Assembly (NCBI GenBank): GCA_023424865.1
Contig: JAFADM010000541.1
Span: forward strand, 1 to 7,963
DNA length: 7,963 nucleotides
Direction of reading: 5' to 3'
DNA from: Bacillota bacterium
Lineage (GTDB): Bacteria; Bacillota_A; Clostridia; DSM-8532
Shown: piece after piece, positions 1 to 5,695 of the stretch
Position numbering within the stretch: the first letter of the stretch is position 1
Layout: the number at the start of each line of letters is the position of its first letter
Made by a program: the position numbers and the translations under genes
The notes under the pieces: model-generated
What the model was told of the DNA's origin: nothing
The model's database searches: none
What the model saw: only the letters and a program-made list of their open reading frames with translations

Positions 1-497
1 TTTGAATCTCTGAATCTTAGTATAGCGAGTGAAAATAAAGAAGATGGAACTTTTTTATTATGAAATTCTTAATTATTTCTTATTTTCTTAAGATTGTTAA
101 AAAGCGGAAGACATGGCGAAAATCAAAAGCTCGGGGGGCTTCGAACCCTCTCCCTTTTAGACAGTTATGCTTACATAAAGGACTACCAAAACAAAGAAGG
201 GAATGCTTTTGCAATCCTCCAATAAGGATGTTTACGAAAATTAAAACGAACCGCCGTCGCTACACTTCTGTCAAATCTCCACTGTCAAGGAGCCTCCATG
301 CGGTACCTGACCGTATCCAGCGCAAAAGACGCGGCGGTATTTGGATAGTAGCTGCGGGGACGACGTTGGCTGAACACTCTTACCTAGTGAATCAAAGTGC
401 CCTTTTCGTTACTGAGCCCCACATAAATCCGGGGTTGGCTATCTGAATGAATTTAAAAAAATACAAACATATCACGCATGGATTTTGGCATCTGCTA
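1..497. other. Left-edge stretch without a convincing gene
   Basis: This stretch lies downstream of the last exporter gene, and I see no gene in it that I can support. An open frame runs on the plus strand from 60 to 446 (128 codons), but it lacks a ribosome binding site, its product is rich in Arg/Lys with no recognisable domain, and it crosses an abrupt change from AT-rich (1-120) to more GC-rich DNA (about 240-440). Inside it, in another frame, is a 16-codon ORF at 298-348 (MRYLTVSSAKDAAVFG). It has a good Shine-Dalgarno AAGGAG five bases before its ATG, which would suit a truncated gene start or a leader peptide. On the minus strand, around 131-148, there is a tRNA T-arm-like string (GGGTTCGAAGCCCCC), but no complete cloverleaf can be built around it. 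The stretch could be a remnant of a mobile element or a decayed gene. Confidence 0.4.
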
Positions 498-1211
498 TTA
501 TGTGATTTTCCGGCTGAATCTCCTGTACAGAAGTAAAATCCAGATAAACGAGGACAGCAGCGCCGGAATTAAGAACACAAGATTCTGCCCGAGACAAAGC
601 TTGGCAATCCAAAAGGACGGCAAGGGCAAAAACAGATACTGTGTATCCGACAAAAGGAAGAACGGCACAGGCAAACCCAGCATCAATAGCCCCGACAGCT
701 TTGCCATTGCCATGCCCTCCACCCGGTTATGGGAAAAAGCAAACAGTAAAAGCGCCACGGCAACGCTCGTAAGACTGGTTAGTAAACAGGTAATCAAAGC
801 CATTCCCCGCGACCACTCAGTCAGGGGAAACCAGTGCATAAGCACCACAGAAACGATAAAGGAAATCACAGCCGGAAGAGCCAACCGAGATATAAGATAC
901 CCTCTTTTGCCAACAGGAGTCACCGCCAGATAGCTAGCTATGTTTTCGTCGTATTCGGTCAACATCATCATTGCCGATGCGAAACAGAACATATAAGGAG
1001 TAACAAGAGCCAGCAGCAGATCAAACAATAGGTAGTAATCTGCAAGAATTGACTCCTTTTGAAAATAGCCGCACAATGCGTTTTCGACTGCCGGAATACC
1101 GAACCGGATAAAAAATGCGGTTAAGATGGTGGCGCAGCACACGGCCGCCAGCATGCTGTCTCTAAACACCTGCCGCACAAACATGGAAAAAGATCGAAGC
1201 AGGGGCCTCAT
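498..1211 (-). CDS. ABC-2-type exporter permease (second subunit)
   Basis: A 237-residue integral membrane protein, the last gene of the exporter operon. About six hydrophobic segments are visible, roughly at residues 20-36, 60-84, 112-128, 136-160, 170-188 and 208-228. Between the second and third lies TEYDEN...LAVTPVGKRGYLISRL (about 85-110). It matches in position and pattern the segment EKGERVLDSIAVSPV of the neighbouring permease, so the two are probably paralogous halves of one heteromeric transporter. In the ABC-2 fold this loop is the cytoplasmic segment that contacts the ATPase. The ATG (1211) overlaps the upstream permease stop by four bases (ATGA) and is preceded by GGGAGG nine bases away, so translation is coupled. 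The substrate cannot be read from the sequence. The tetR-ATPase-permease-permease layout recalls clostridial transporters annotated as fluoroquinolone exporters, but that is recall and not proof. No clear intrinsic terminator follows, although a run of seven T occurs about 35 bases beyond the stop. Confidence 0.85.
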   Translation of the reverse strand: MRPLLRSFSMFVRQVFRDSMLAAVCCATILTAFFIRFGIPAVENALCGYFQKESILADYYLLFDLLLALVTPYMFCFASAMMMLTEYDENIASYLAVTPVGKRGYLISRLALPAVISFIVSVVLMHWFPLTEWSRGMALITCLLTSLTSVAVALLLFAFSHNRVEGMAMAKLSGLLMLGLPVPFFLLSDTQYLFLPLPSFWIAKLCLGQNLVFLIPALLSSFIWILLLYRRFSRKIT

Positions 1212-1891
1212 AGTTTAACACCTCCCAATGAGCGAAGACTTTTTGTCACCACCCGGTATGCCAGCAGCAAAGACAATCCCACCCATACCAGCAGGATAAC
1301 GGCTGCAGGAACTGCATAGGCTCCGTTTTGACACAGCTCCACAATGCAAACTCCCGGATGGACGATCAGCCAGCGCGGTTTCCAACCGAATAGCCAGGCA
1401 ATGGCAGGGAGGTTGATGATAATTTCGGCGGGTATGGTTGCAACGATAAATTGATTTAATGTTGTAATATTTGCCGCGACCATAAGCCCTACGGCAGAAA
1501 ACAGACAGGAACCAAAGAATACGCCTGTGACGAATAACAGCGGGTTTGAGATAACGCCGCCGCCAAATCCGATGAGCAGCCCGACCGCTGTAGAAATAAG
1601 GGCGATGGATACAAGCTTAGAAACCACATACTCGATTGGTTTGACAGGTGATACAGCAATGCTGTCCAAGACCCGCTCACCCTTCTCGAACAAAACAATC
1701 GCTCCCATGAAGAAAAGCCCCATAGCCGCAGGGTCGCTAAAGACCATCAGAACAGCACCCTGATTTCGCCACTCGGAAGGCAGCAAATAGAGCAAACTGA
1801 TATATAGTATCGTAAAGACCAGATATAAAAAATAAAACCCGTATTTAAACTGAAAGCGGATATCGCCTATCAACAGAGCCTTTGTCCTCAT
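1208..1891 (-). CDS. ABC-2-type exporter permease (first subunit)
   Basis: A 227-residue integral membrane subunit with a short basic N-terminus (residues 1-17) and six predicted helices at about 18-38, 53-69, 92-112, 117-140, 148-170 and 193-213. The loop EKGERVLDSIAVSPV (69-83) after helix 2 has the acidic-then-S/T-P pattern of ABC-2 permeases and probably docks on the ATPase. The length is normal for a half-transporter subunit that pairs with a second permease and an ATPase dimer. The ATG at 1891 overlaps the ATPase stop by four bases (ATGA) and has GGAGG eight bases upstream. It should act in the cytoplasmic membrane with the products of 498-1211 and 1888-2733. The protein resembles a clostridial family that I recall being labelled fluoroquinolone export permease; this specificity is an inference and the true substrate is unknown. 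Confidence 0.87.
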   Translation of the reverse strand: MRTKALLIGDIRFQFKYGFYFLYLVFTILYISLLYLLPSEWRNQGAVLMVFSDPAAMGLFFMGAIVLFEKGERVLDSIAVSPVKPIEYVVSKLVSIALISTAVGLLIGFGGGVISNPLLFVTGVFFGSCLFSAVGLMVAANITTLNQFIVATIPAEIIINLPAIAWLFGWKPRWLIVHPGVCIVELCQNGAYAVPAAVILLVWVGLSLLLAYRVVTKSLRSLGGVKL

Positions 1892-2733
1892 TGCAGCCGC
1901 CTCCCTGTCAGTTCCACAAAAATATCGTTCAGGGTAGGTTCACTGCTGTGGATGGACAGCAGCCGGTTTTCCCGGATAAGCCTTTGCAGCACATCGTCCC
2001 CGCCCGTTTGATTCAGGGGAATTTCCGCTTCTTCCTGCTGACCATTTACCGCATATGTGTATCGAATTCTGGAGGCGCCTTTGGACATAATCAAATTCCG
2101 CGGCGTGTCCAGTGCACGCAGCTTACCATCTACAATAAAGGCTACGCGGTCACAAAGCTCGGTCGCGTCGTACATATTGTGGGTGGTCAGCAATATGGTT
2201 TTTCCCTTTGCTTTTTCCTGCAAAATGATGTCCTTCATCCGTTTTGCATTGGACGGATCAAGCCCGGAGGTCGGCTCATCCAGAAAAAGAAGTGCCGGGT
2301 CATGGAGCAGCGCCTTAATAAAGTTCAGTCTTGATTTCATTCCCTTAGAGAAGTCCGATACCTTTTTGTTGGCGTCATTAATCAATCCGACGCTTTCCAG
2401 CAAAGGGTCAACCGCCTGATGCTTCTTGTACAGCGAGGCAAAAAAACGAAGATTTTCCCTCGCTGTCAGTTTTTCATACAGGCTCGGAAATTCAAAGTCT
2501 ACACCGATACTTTCATAAAAGCTGTTGTCATGATGCTTTACCTCTGTGCCGTTTAACTGTACACTGCCCCTATATGTGGTCAAAAGGCCAGTGAGAATTT
2601 TTTGCAGCGTGCTTTTTCCCGCTCCAGATGGCCCTAAAAACCCAAAGATCTCACCGCTTTGGACATCAAAGCTCATGTTCTCAATAAAGGGCTGTTTTGA
2701 ATAGCTGAACTGTAAATCCTGCACCTGTATCAT
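1888..2733 (-). CDS. ABC transporter ATP-binding protein of exporter
   Basis: A 281-residue nucleotide-binding subunit that powers the two downstream permeases from the cytoplasmic face. It has Walker A GPSGAGKST (34-42), an ABC signature at 128-132 reading FSKGM instead of LSGGQ, Walker B LLFLDEP with catalytic Glu153, the D-loop SGLD (156-159) and the H-loop His185. Where most ABC ATPases carry a Q-loop glutamine, the segment reads IGVDFEFPSLYEKLT, which puts Glu81 at that site. About 70 residues after the H-loop form a C-terminal domain typical of drug-export (DrrA-like) ATPases. The ATG (2733) overlaps the tetR stop as ATGA and has GAGGAGG seven bases upstream. An ATPase sharing an operon with two permeases and a TetR regulator implies an exporter and not an importer, because no substrate-binding protein is present. 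Confidence 0.93.
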   Translation of the reverse strand: MIQVQDLQFSYSKQPFIENMSFDVQSGEIFGFLGPSGAGKSTLQKILTGLLTTYRGSVQLNGTEVKHHDNSFYESIGVDFEFPSLYEKLTARENLRFFASLYKKHQAVDPLLESVGLINDANKKVSDFSKGMKSRLNFIKALLHDPALLFLDEPTSGLDPSNAKRMKDIILQEKAKGKTILLTTHNMYDATELCDRVAFIVDGKLRALDTPRNLIMSKGASRIRYTYAVNGQQEEAEIPLNQTGGDDVLQRLIRENRLLSIHSSEPTLNDIFVELTGRRLQ

Positions 2734-3335
2734 AACGTTCCCTCCTCAAATAATTGAAGTACCGCCCCTCTCAGCATGACGCGGATTGTTTCATAAAATA
2801 CATCTTCACCAATCTCCCGTTTGTGGAGCATTGTGCAGAAGATAGCTCGTAAAACAGCGCTAAATATTTTGATGTTGCCTTCTGTCTGCACACCAGGCAG
2901 TAAGGAAAGCAGCTGTTCCATATGAAAGTCATCCTCCCTGGCATGGGCGGCGGCAACATCCGGTGGCAATTTCCTTACCAGCAGCTCTAAATCTCCGCTT
3001 GCGATAAAGGAATAAAGAAACGTAGCATCCACCTGCTTGTACAAGCGAAAAATAAGCTCTGTGACTGTCTCGACATTAACATCGTCTTTTAACTCGTCAA
3101 TCCAGAGAAGCAACGTAGATTGCAATTCATCATGGAGTGTACAGAACACATCAAAAAACAACAGTTCCTTGGATGAATAGAAGAGATAGAATGTTCCTTT
3201 GGGTATGTTGACCCGTTTTACAAGCTCGTCTACCGTGGTCTTGCGCATACCGAACTGAGCAAGACATATTTGTGCTTCCTCCATGAGATGTTTTTTAATA
3301 TATTCCCTTTCGCTATCCGAAAAAGTCTTTGGCAT
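2730..3335 (-). CDS. TetR/AcrR-family transcriptional repressor
   Basis: A 201-residue regulator, the first gene of the exporter operon. Residues about 10-58 form the three-helix TetR DNA-binding domain: the segment around RKTTVDELVKRVNIPKGTFY (31-50), followed by LFYSSKELLFFDVF, is the classic helix-turn-helix with the conserved KGTFYxxFxSKExL pattern. The remainder is a variable, mainly helical ligand-binding and dimerisation domain whose ligand cannot be predicted. The ATG at 3335 is preceded at seven bases by a G-rich stretch (seven G), a weaker ribosome binding site than those of its neighbours. A large palindrome overlapping its promoter (3352-3397) makes autorepression, and repression of the whole operon, very likely. 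Binding of the exported compound would then release it. Family assignment is firm; the inducer is unknown. Confidence 0.92.
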   Translation of the reverse strand: MPKTFSDSEREYIKKHLMEEAQICLAQFGMRKTTVDELVKRVNIPKGTFYLFYSSKELLFFDVFCTLHDELQSTLLLWIDELKDDVNVETVTELIFRLYKQVDATFLYSFIASGDLELLVRKLPPDVAAAHAREDDFHMEQLLSLLPGVQTEGNIKIFSAVLRAIFCTMLHKREIGEDVFYETIRVMLRGAVLQLFEEGTL

Positions 3336-3351
3336 TGTATTTCCCCCCCAT

Positions 3352-3397
3352 AAAAACCTATTTGACTATATTTGATTATATAGTCAAATAGGTTTTT
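3352..3397. promoter_or_regulatory. Perfect palindrome, probable TetR-family operator
   Basis: Two 19-base arms (AAAAACCTATTTGACTATA at 3352-3370 and its exact reverse complement at 3379-3397) are separated by eight bases. The palindrome covers the -10 box, the whole promoter spacer and the edge of the -35 box of the tetR operon promoter, and ends 17 bases before the tetR ATG. Dyad operators that overlap their own promoter are the usual arrangement for TetR-family autoregulators. Bound repressor would block RNA polymerase. Because each arm is long, two repressor dimers could bind, as in the QacR mode. There is no evidence that it is a transcription terminator. Confidence 0.8.
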
Positions 3398-3402
3398 GTC
3401 AA
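3375..3402 (-). promoter_or_regulatory. Sigma-A-type promoter of the tetR-ABC operon
   Basis: Read on the minus strand, a perfect -35 box TTGACA (3402-3397) is followed by a 16-base spacer and a perfect -10 box TATAAT (3380-3375). Transcription would start near 3368 and give a leader of about 33 bases before the tetR ATG at 3335. The consensus quality suggests a strong promoter that depends on repression for control, which fits the overlapping palindrome. Confidence 0.8.
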
Positions 3403-3420
3403 GGTTTTGTCTTTTGACAT

Positions 3421-3733
3421 TTATGCGCCAGCTTGACATACTCTGCCGGACCTGTTACCATAAATTTACAGAAAAAAAGGCCGTACCAAAAGAAGCATAA
3501 CGAATAGAAGCAAAGCCTGATAAGATCGACGCCTGCCGTGTCGGTTTGATGTATATTTCAATTTTGTTGGCAGAGTTTAGGGCAAGAGAAAAGCCGTATG
3601 ACTCAACATCCTACGGCAAATCTCAAAAACTGAAAACATCCCTATTGGCAGGGAGCTTTTGCATCCCCCCTGTATTTCGAAATTCTTTTCAGTTTTGCTG
3701 TGTTTTCTAATTTTTACAAATGGTCTTGTGCCT
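3421..3733. other. Intergenic region between kinase gene and tetR promoter
   Basis: This stretch follows the sensor kinase stop and precedes the exporter promoter (minus-strand order). It holds an 11-bp perfect inverted repeat (AAAACTGAAAA at 3626-3636, TTTTCAGTTTT at 3686-3696) enclosing a smaller CAGGG/CCCTG stem, and a 6-bp stem GCCGTA/TACGGC (3593-3598, 3612-3617). A plus-strand ORF of 53 codons at 3549-3710 has no ribosome binding site and no recognisable similarity, so I do not call it a gene. Two plus-strand TTGACA boxes (3414-3419 and 3433-3438), each with a poor -10 match 17 bases on (CATACT and TACCAT), would fire toward the kinase gene; this is weak evidence. Confidence 0.45.
3626..3696 (-). 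terminator. Possible hairpin region ending the regulator-kinase transcript
   Basis: On the minus strand, about 40 bases after the kinase stop, arms of 11 perfectly complementary bases (AAAACTGAAAA/TTTTCAGTTTT) enclose a shorter GC-rich stem (CAGGG...CCCTG). The outer arms are AT-rich and only a five-base T run ends the structure, so it is not a textbook intrinsic terminator. It may instead be a small repeated intergenic element. The placement, between the end of one operon and the promoter of the next, is what suggests termination. Confidence 0.3.
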
Positions 3734-4816
3734 TTAAGGCAGGAGAATTAAAAATTCGGTGTACTCCATGCTGCTGCTTGCGGTTATAGAACCCCTATGA
3801 AGCTCAACAATCTCTCTTGCAATAGCCAGGCCAAGGCCGGCACCACCGGTTTGGGAGGAACGTGATTCATCCAGACGGTAAAACTTCTCGAAAATACTTT
3901 CCAGACGGTGTTCGGGTATGATATCCCCTTTGTTTCGAAAACGAATGGCCACCCCGGTTTTTTCTCTGGCCACCGCAAGTGTTATAATGCTTCTCGGATA
4001 ACTGTAGCTTATAGCGTTACGCAAAAGATTATCAAAAACACGGGCAAGCTTGTCCGGATCACCCATTATGAAAATCCCCGGCTCTAATTTAAGCTCCAGC
4101 TTAAGCTCTTTTGGGGTAAGAAGAGGATAAAACTCTTCTGCAATCTGCTCCAGCATATGCGTAAGGTTGATGCGCTTGTTTTCAAGACGGATATTTTGTA
4201 AATTAAAACGGGTAATTTCAAAAAACTCATTAATTAAATCTTCCAGTCTTTGGGATTTATCCAGGGATATAGAAAGGTACTTTTCCCTAAGCTCCTCCGA
4301 TATCCCTTTCTCATCACGTAAAAGGCTTAAGTAGCCGATTACGGAGGTGAGAGGCGTTTTGAGATCATGGGCCAGGTAGACCACCAGGTCGTTTTTTCTC
4401 TGCTCGGCCTCTTTAGCGATTTGCTCGTTTTTAAGAGCATCGTATTTAATGGAATTGAGCTTATTTTCAATATCCTTGAATTCACCCGGAAGGGTAATAA
4501 GCCCTTCATCCCGGCTGAAAACCTTGTCAATGGAGCGGATGATGCTGTTGAAATAGCCAATGGTACGGGAAACAGTGAAATAGATGGTAGTAACAATGAT
4601 AAAGGAAAACAGAGCAAAAAGGGATTCGACCTTATGGTTTACTATAAATAAATACAGCTTCCTGCTGATACCTGATACCGTATTTGCTAAAATGTCATTT
4701 AAAATGCCGTCAATTAAAAACCATATGAAGAGCAGGACAACAACACTTGCCAATACTGTAAGGGCAATTTGAAAAATAAGCTTGTTTTTAAACCGGACAA
4801 GATAATCCGTTTTCAA
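3734..4816 (-). CDS. VanS-like membrane sensor histidine kinase
   Basis: A sensor kinase of about 360 residues that autophosphorylates and passes phosphate to the response regulator encoded just upstream. Numbered from the TTG at 4816, two transmembrane helices (about 13-34 and 65-86) flank a short extracytoplasmic loop of about 30 residues. They are followed by a linker, the dimerisation/H-box segment AEQRKNDLVVYLAHDLKTPL with phosphoacceptor His150, the N-box around DNLLRNA (262-268), the F-box FEKFYR and the G-box GGAGLGLAI (324-332). From memory, the H-box region, the GDPDKLARVFDN segment and the end of the catalytic domain are very close to enterococcal VanS. The open frame extends to a GTG at 4885, but that start has no Shine-Dalgarno and would overlap the regulator gene by 98 bases. 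TTG codons at 4828 and 4816 match the VanS N-terminus better (compare IKLK), and GGGGAG lies 12 bases before 4816, so I chose 4816 with moderate confidence. The signal sensed is unknown. Confidence 0.88.
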   Translation of the reverse strand: MKTDYLVRFKNKLIFQIALTVLASVVVLLFIWFLIDGILNDILANTVSGISRKLYLFIVNHKVESLFALFSFIIVTTIYFTVSRTIGYFNSIIRSIDKVFSRDEGLITLPGEFKDIENKLNSIKYDALKNEQIAKEAEQRKNDLVVYLAHDLKTPLTSVIGYLSLLRDEKGISEELREKYLSISLDKSQRLEDLINEFFEITRFNLQNIRLENKRINLTHMLEQIAEEFYPLLTPKELKLELKLEPGIFIMGDPDKLARVFDNLLRNAISYSYPRSIITLAVAREKTGVAIRFRNKGDIIPEHRLESIFEKFYRLDESRSSQTGGAGLGLAIAREIVELHRGSITASSSMEYTEFLILLP

Positions 4817-5519
4817 TTTTATAGCCAACTCCCCATACCGTTTTAATAAATCTTGGATTGCGGGCCGGCTCACCCATTTTTTCACGGATACGCCGGATGT
4901 GGACCATCACCGTATTATTGGAATCCAGGTATTTTTCTCCCCATACCTTTTCAAAGAGCTCTTCGGAGGATATAACCCGGCCCCTGTTTTCACACAGCAG
5001 CCACAGGATGGAAAATTCAATGGGTGTTAGGGCAAGGATCTTTCCGAAAAGCGTACACTGATGTGTATCCCTGTTGATGACAAGGCCGTTGAAATCAATA
5101 ACCGAATCATTTTCTCTGAGGTTTTCTCCGCTGCCCGGGCCATTGTACCGTGAGGAACGGCGAAGCTGGGCCTTTACCCTGGCAACAAGCTCCAAAGGAT
5201 TAAAGGGCTTGGTCATATAATCGTCGGCACCTATGGTAAGGCCTTGTATTTTATCCATGTCCCCTACCTTTGCCGTCAGCATGATAACTGGAAAGGTGTA
5301 TTGCTCCCTAAGACGCCTTAAAAGCTCAAAGCCGTCCATATGAGGCATCATCACATCCAGCACCGCCAGATCCTGCTTATGGCCTTCCATATAACTCAAA
5401 ACCTCCAACGGATTGTAAAACTTGGCCACCTCAAAGTTTTCATTCTTCAGGTAAAGCTCAATAAGATCCGCAATTTCCTTTTCATCCTCAACGACCAGTA
5501 TTCGGGCAGCCATATCCAT
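4788..5519 (-). CDS. VanR-like OmpR/PhoB-family response regulator
   Basis: A 243-residue cytoplasmic transcription factor. The receiver domain (about 5-120) has the acidic pocket Glu11-Asp12, phosphoacceptor Asp55 (LAVLDVMMP), Thr82 and Lys104 (TKPF). The C-terminal winged-helix domain (about 140-237) includes LTPIEFSILWLLCENRGRVI, the recognition region NNTVMVHIRRIREKMG and the closing FIKTVWGVGYKIE. Long stretches, including EIADLIELYLKNENF, LTIGADDYMTKPF and KTVWGVGYKIE, are those I recall from VanR of the VanA-type cluster, so it is best described as VanR-like. The ATG at 5519 has GGGAG five bases upstream. A second ATG at 5513, with GAGG eight bases upstream, would give the N-terminus MAARILVVED and fits the family slightly better. 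The kinase gene overlaps its 3' end. A 14-bp repeat array lies directly upstream and may hold its promoter or binding sites. Target genes are not visible here. Confidence 0.93.
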   Translation of the reverse strand: MDMAARILVVEDEKEIADLIELYLKNENFEVAKFYNPLEVLSYMEGHKQDLAVLDVMMPHMDGFELLRRLREQYTFPVIMLTAKVGDMDKIQGLTIGADDYMTKPFNPLELVARVKAQLRRSSRYNGPGSGENLRENDSVIDFNGLVINRDTHQCTLFGKILALTPIEFSILWLLCENRGRVISSEELFEKVWGEKYLDSNNTVMVHIRRIREKMGEPARNPRFIKTVWGVGYKIENGLSCPV

Positions 5520-5533
5520 TTCCTCTCCCTGCT

Positions 5534-5539
5534 ATTATA
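5534..5539 (-). promoter_or_regulatory. Possible -10 box close to the vanR-like start
   Basis: On the minus strand a perfect TATAAT lies just before the regulator gene, with TTGAGT as a partial -35 box 15 bases upstream inside the first repeat copy. The spacer is short, and transcription would begin only about 8 bases before the ATG, leaving the Shine-Dalgarno at the extreme 5' end. It may therefore not be the working promoter. Copies 4 and 5 of the adjacent repeat array contain further TATAAT hexamers (5591-5596, 5605-5610). Confidence 0.3.
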
Positions 5540-5546
5540 AACCCTG

Positions 5547-5677
5547 TTGTTATGACTCAATTGTTATGACTCGATTATTGTGACTCAGTTATTATAACTC
5601 AGTTATTATAACTCGGTTATTATGACTCGATTATTATGACTCGATTATTATGACTCGATTATTGCGACTCGGTTATT
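5547..5677. repeat. Array of nine 14-bp tandem repeats upstream of vanR-like gene
   Basis: Nine head-to-tail 14-base units (5547-5672) plus five bases of a tenth follow the plus-strand pattern TTRTTRTGACTCRR; three consecutive units (5617-5658) are identical, TTATTATGACTCGA. Others vary mainly at positions 3, 6-8 and 13-14. The array is flanked by near-copies of a different 16-base sequence (5531-5546 and 5680-5695, 13 of 16 identical). It fills nearly all the space between the methyltransferase stop (5696) and the regulator ATG (5519). The 14-base period is not a multiple of three, so it is not a coding repeat. It lacks the equal unrelated spacers of a CRISPR array. It may be a cluster of protein-binding sites, a variable-length promoter region or a simple slippage-expanded satellite. 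Confidence 0.92.
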
Positions 5678-5695
5678 AGGCTATTGTAAACCTGG

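Noticed and set aside
131..250. Possible minus-strand tRNA gene suggested by GGTTCGAAGCC
   Set aside because: The T-stem has a mismatch and no matching acceptor, D-arm or anticodon arm can be placed around it.
60..446. 128-codon plus-strand open frame
   Set aside because: No ribosome binding site, a basic low-information product with no recognisable domain, and a sharp change of base composition inside it.
1882..2334. 150-codon plus-strand ORF opposite the ABC ATPase gene
   Set aside because: It is antisense to a gene with complete Walker, signature and H-loop motifs, and has no recognisable domain of its own.
3352..3397. Transcription terminator reading of the 46-bp palindrome
   Set aside because: It is AT-rich, overlaps a consensus promoter and lies immediately upstream of tetR, so an operator explains it better.
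3414..3461. Plus-strand promoters with TTGACA boxes facing the kinase gene
   Set aside because: The matching -10 boxes (CATACT, TACCAT) are poor and no plus-strand gene follows.
3549..3710. 53-codon plus-strand ORF in the gap after the kinase gene
   Set aside because: No Shine-Dalgarno before the ATG, it runs through both inverted-repeat arms, and no family pattern is visible.
5547..5672. CRISPR array
   Set aside because: Units are 14 bases, directly contiguous and without unique spacers; no cas genes are nearby.
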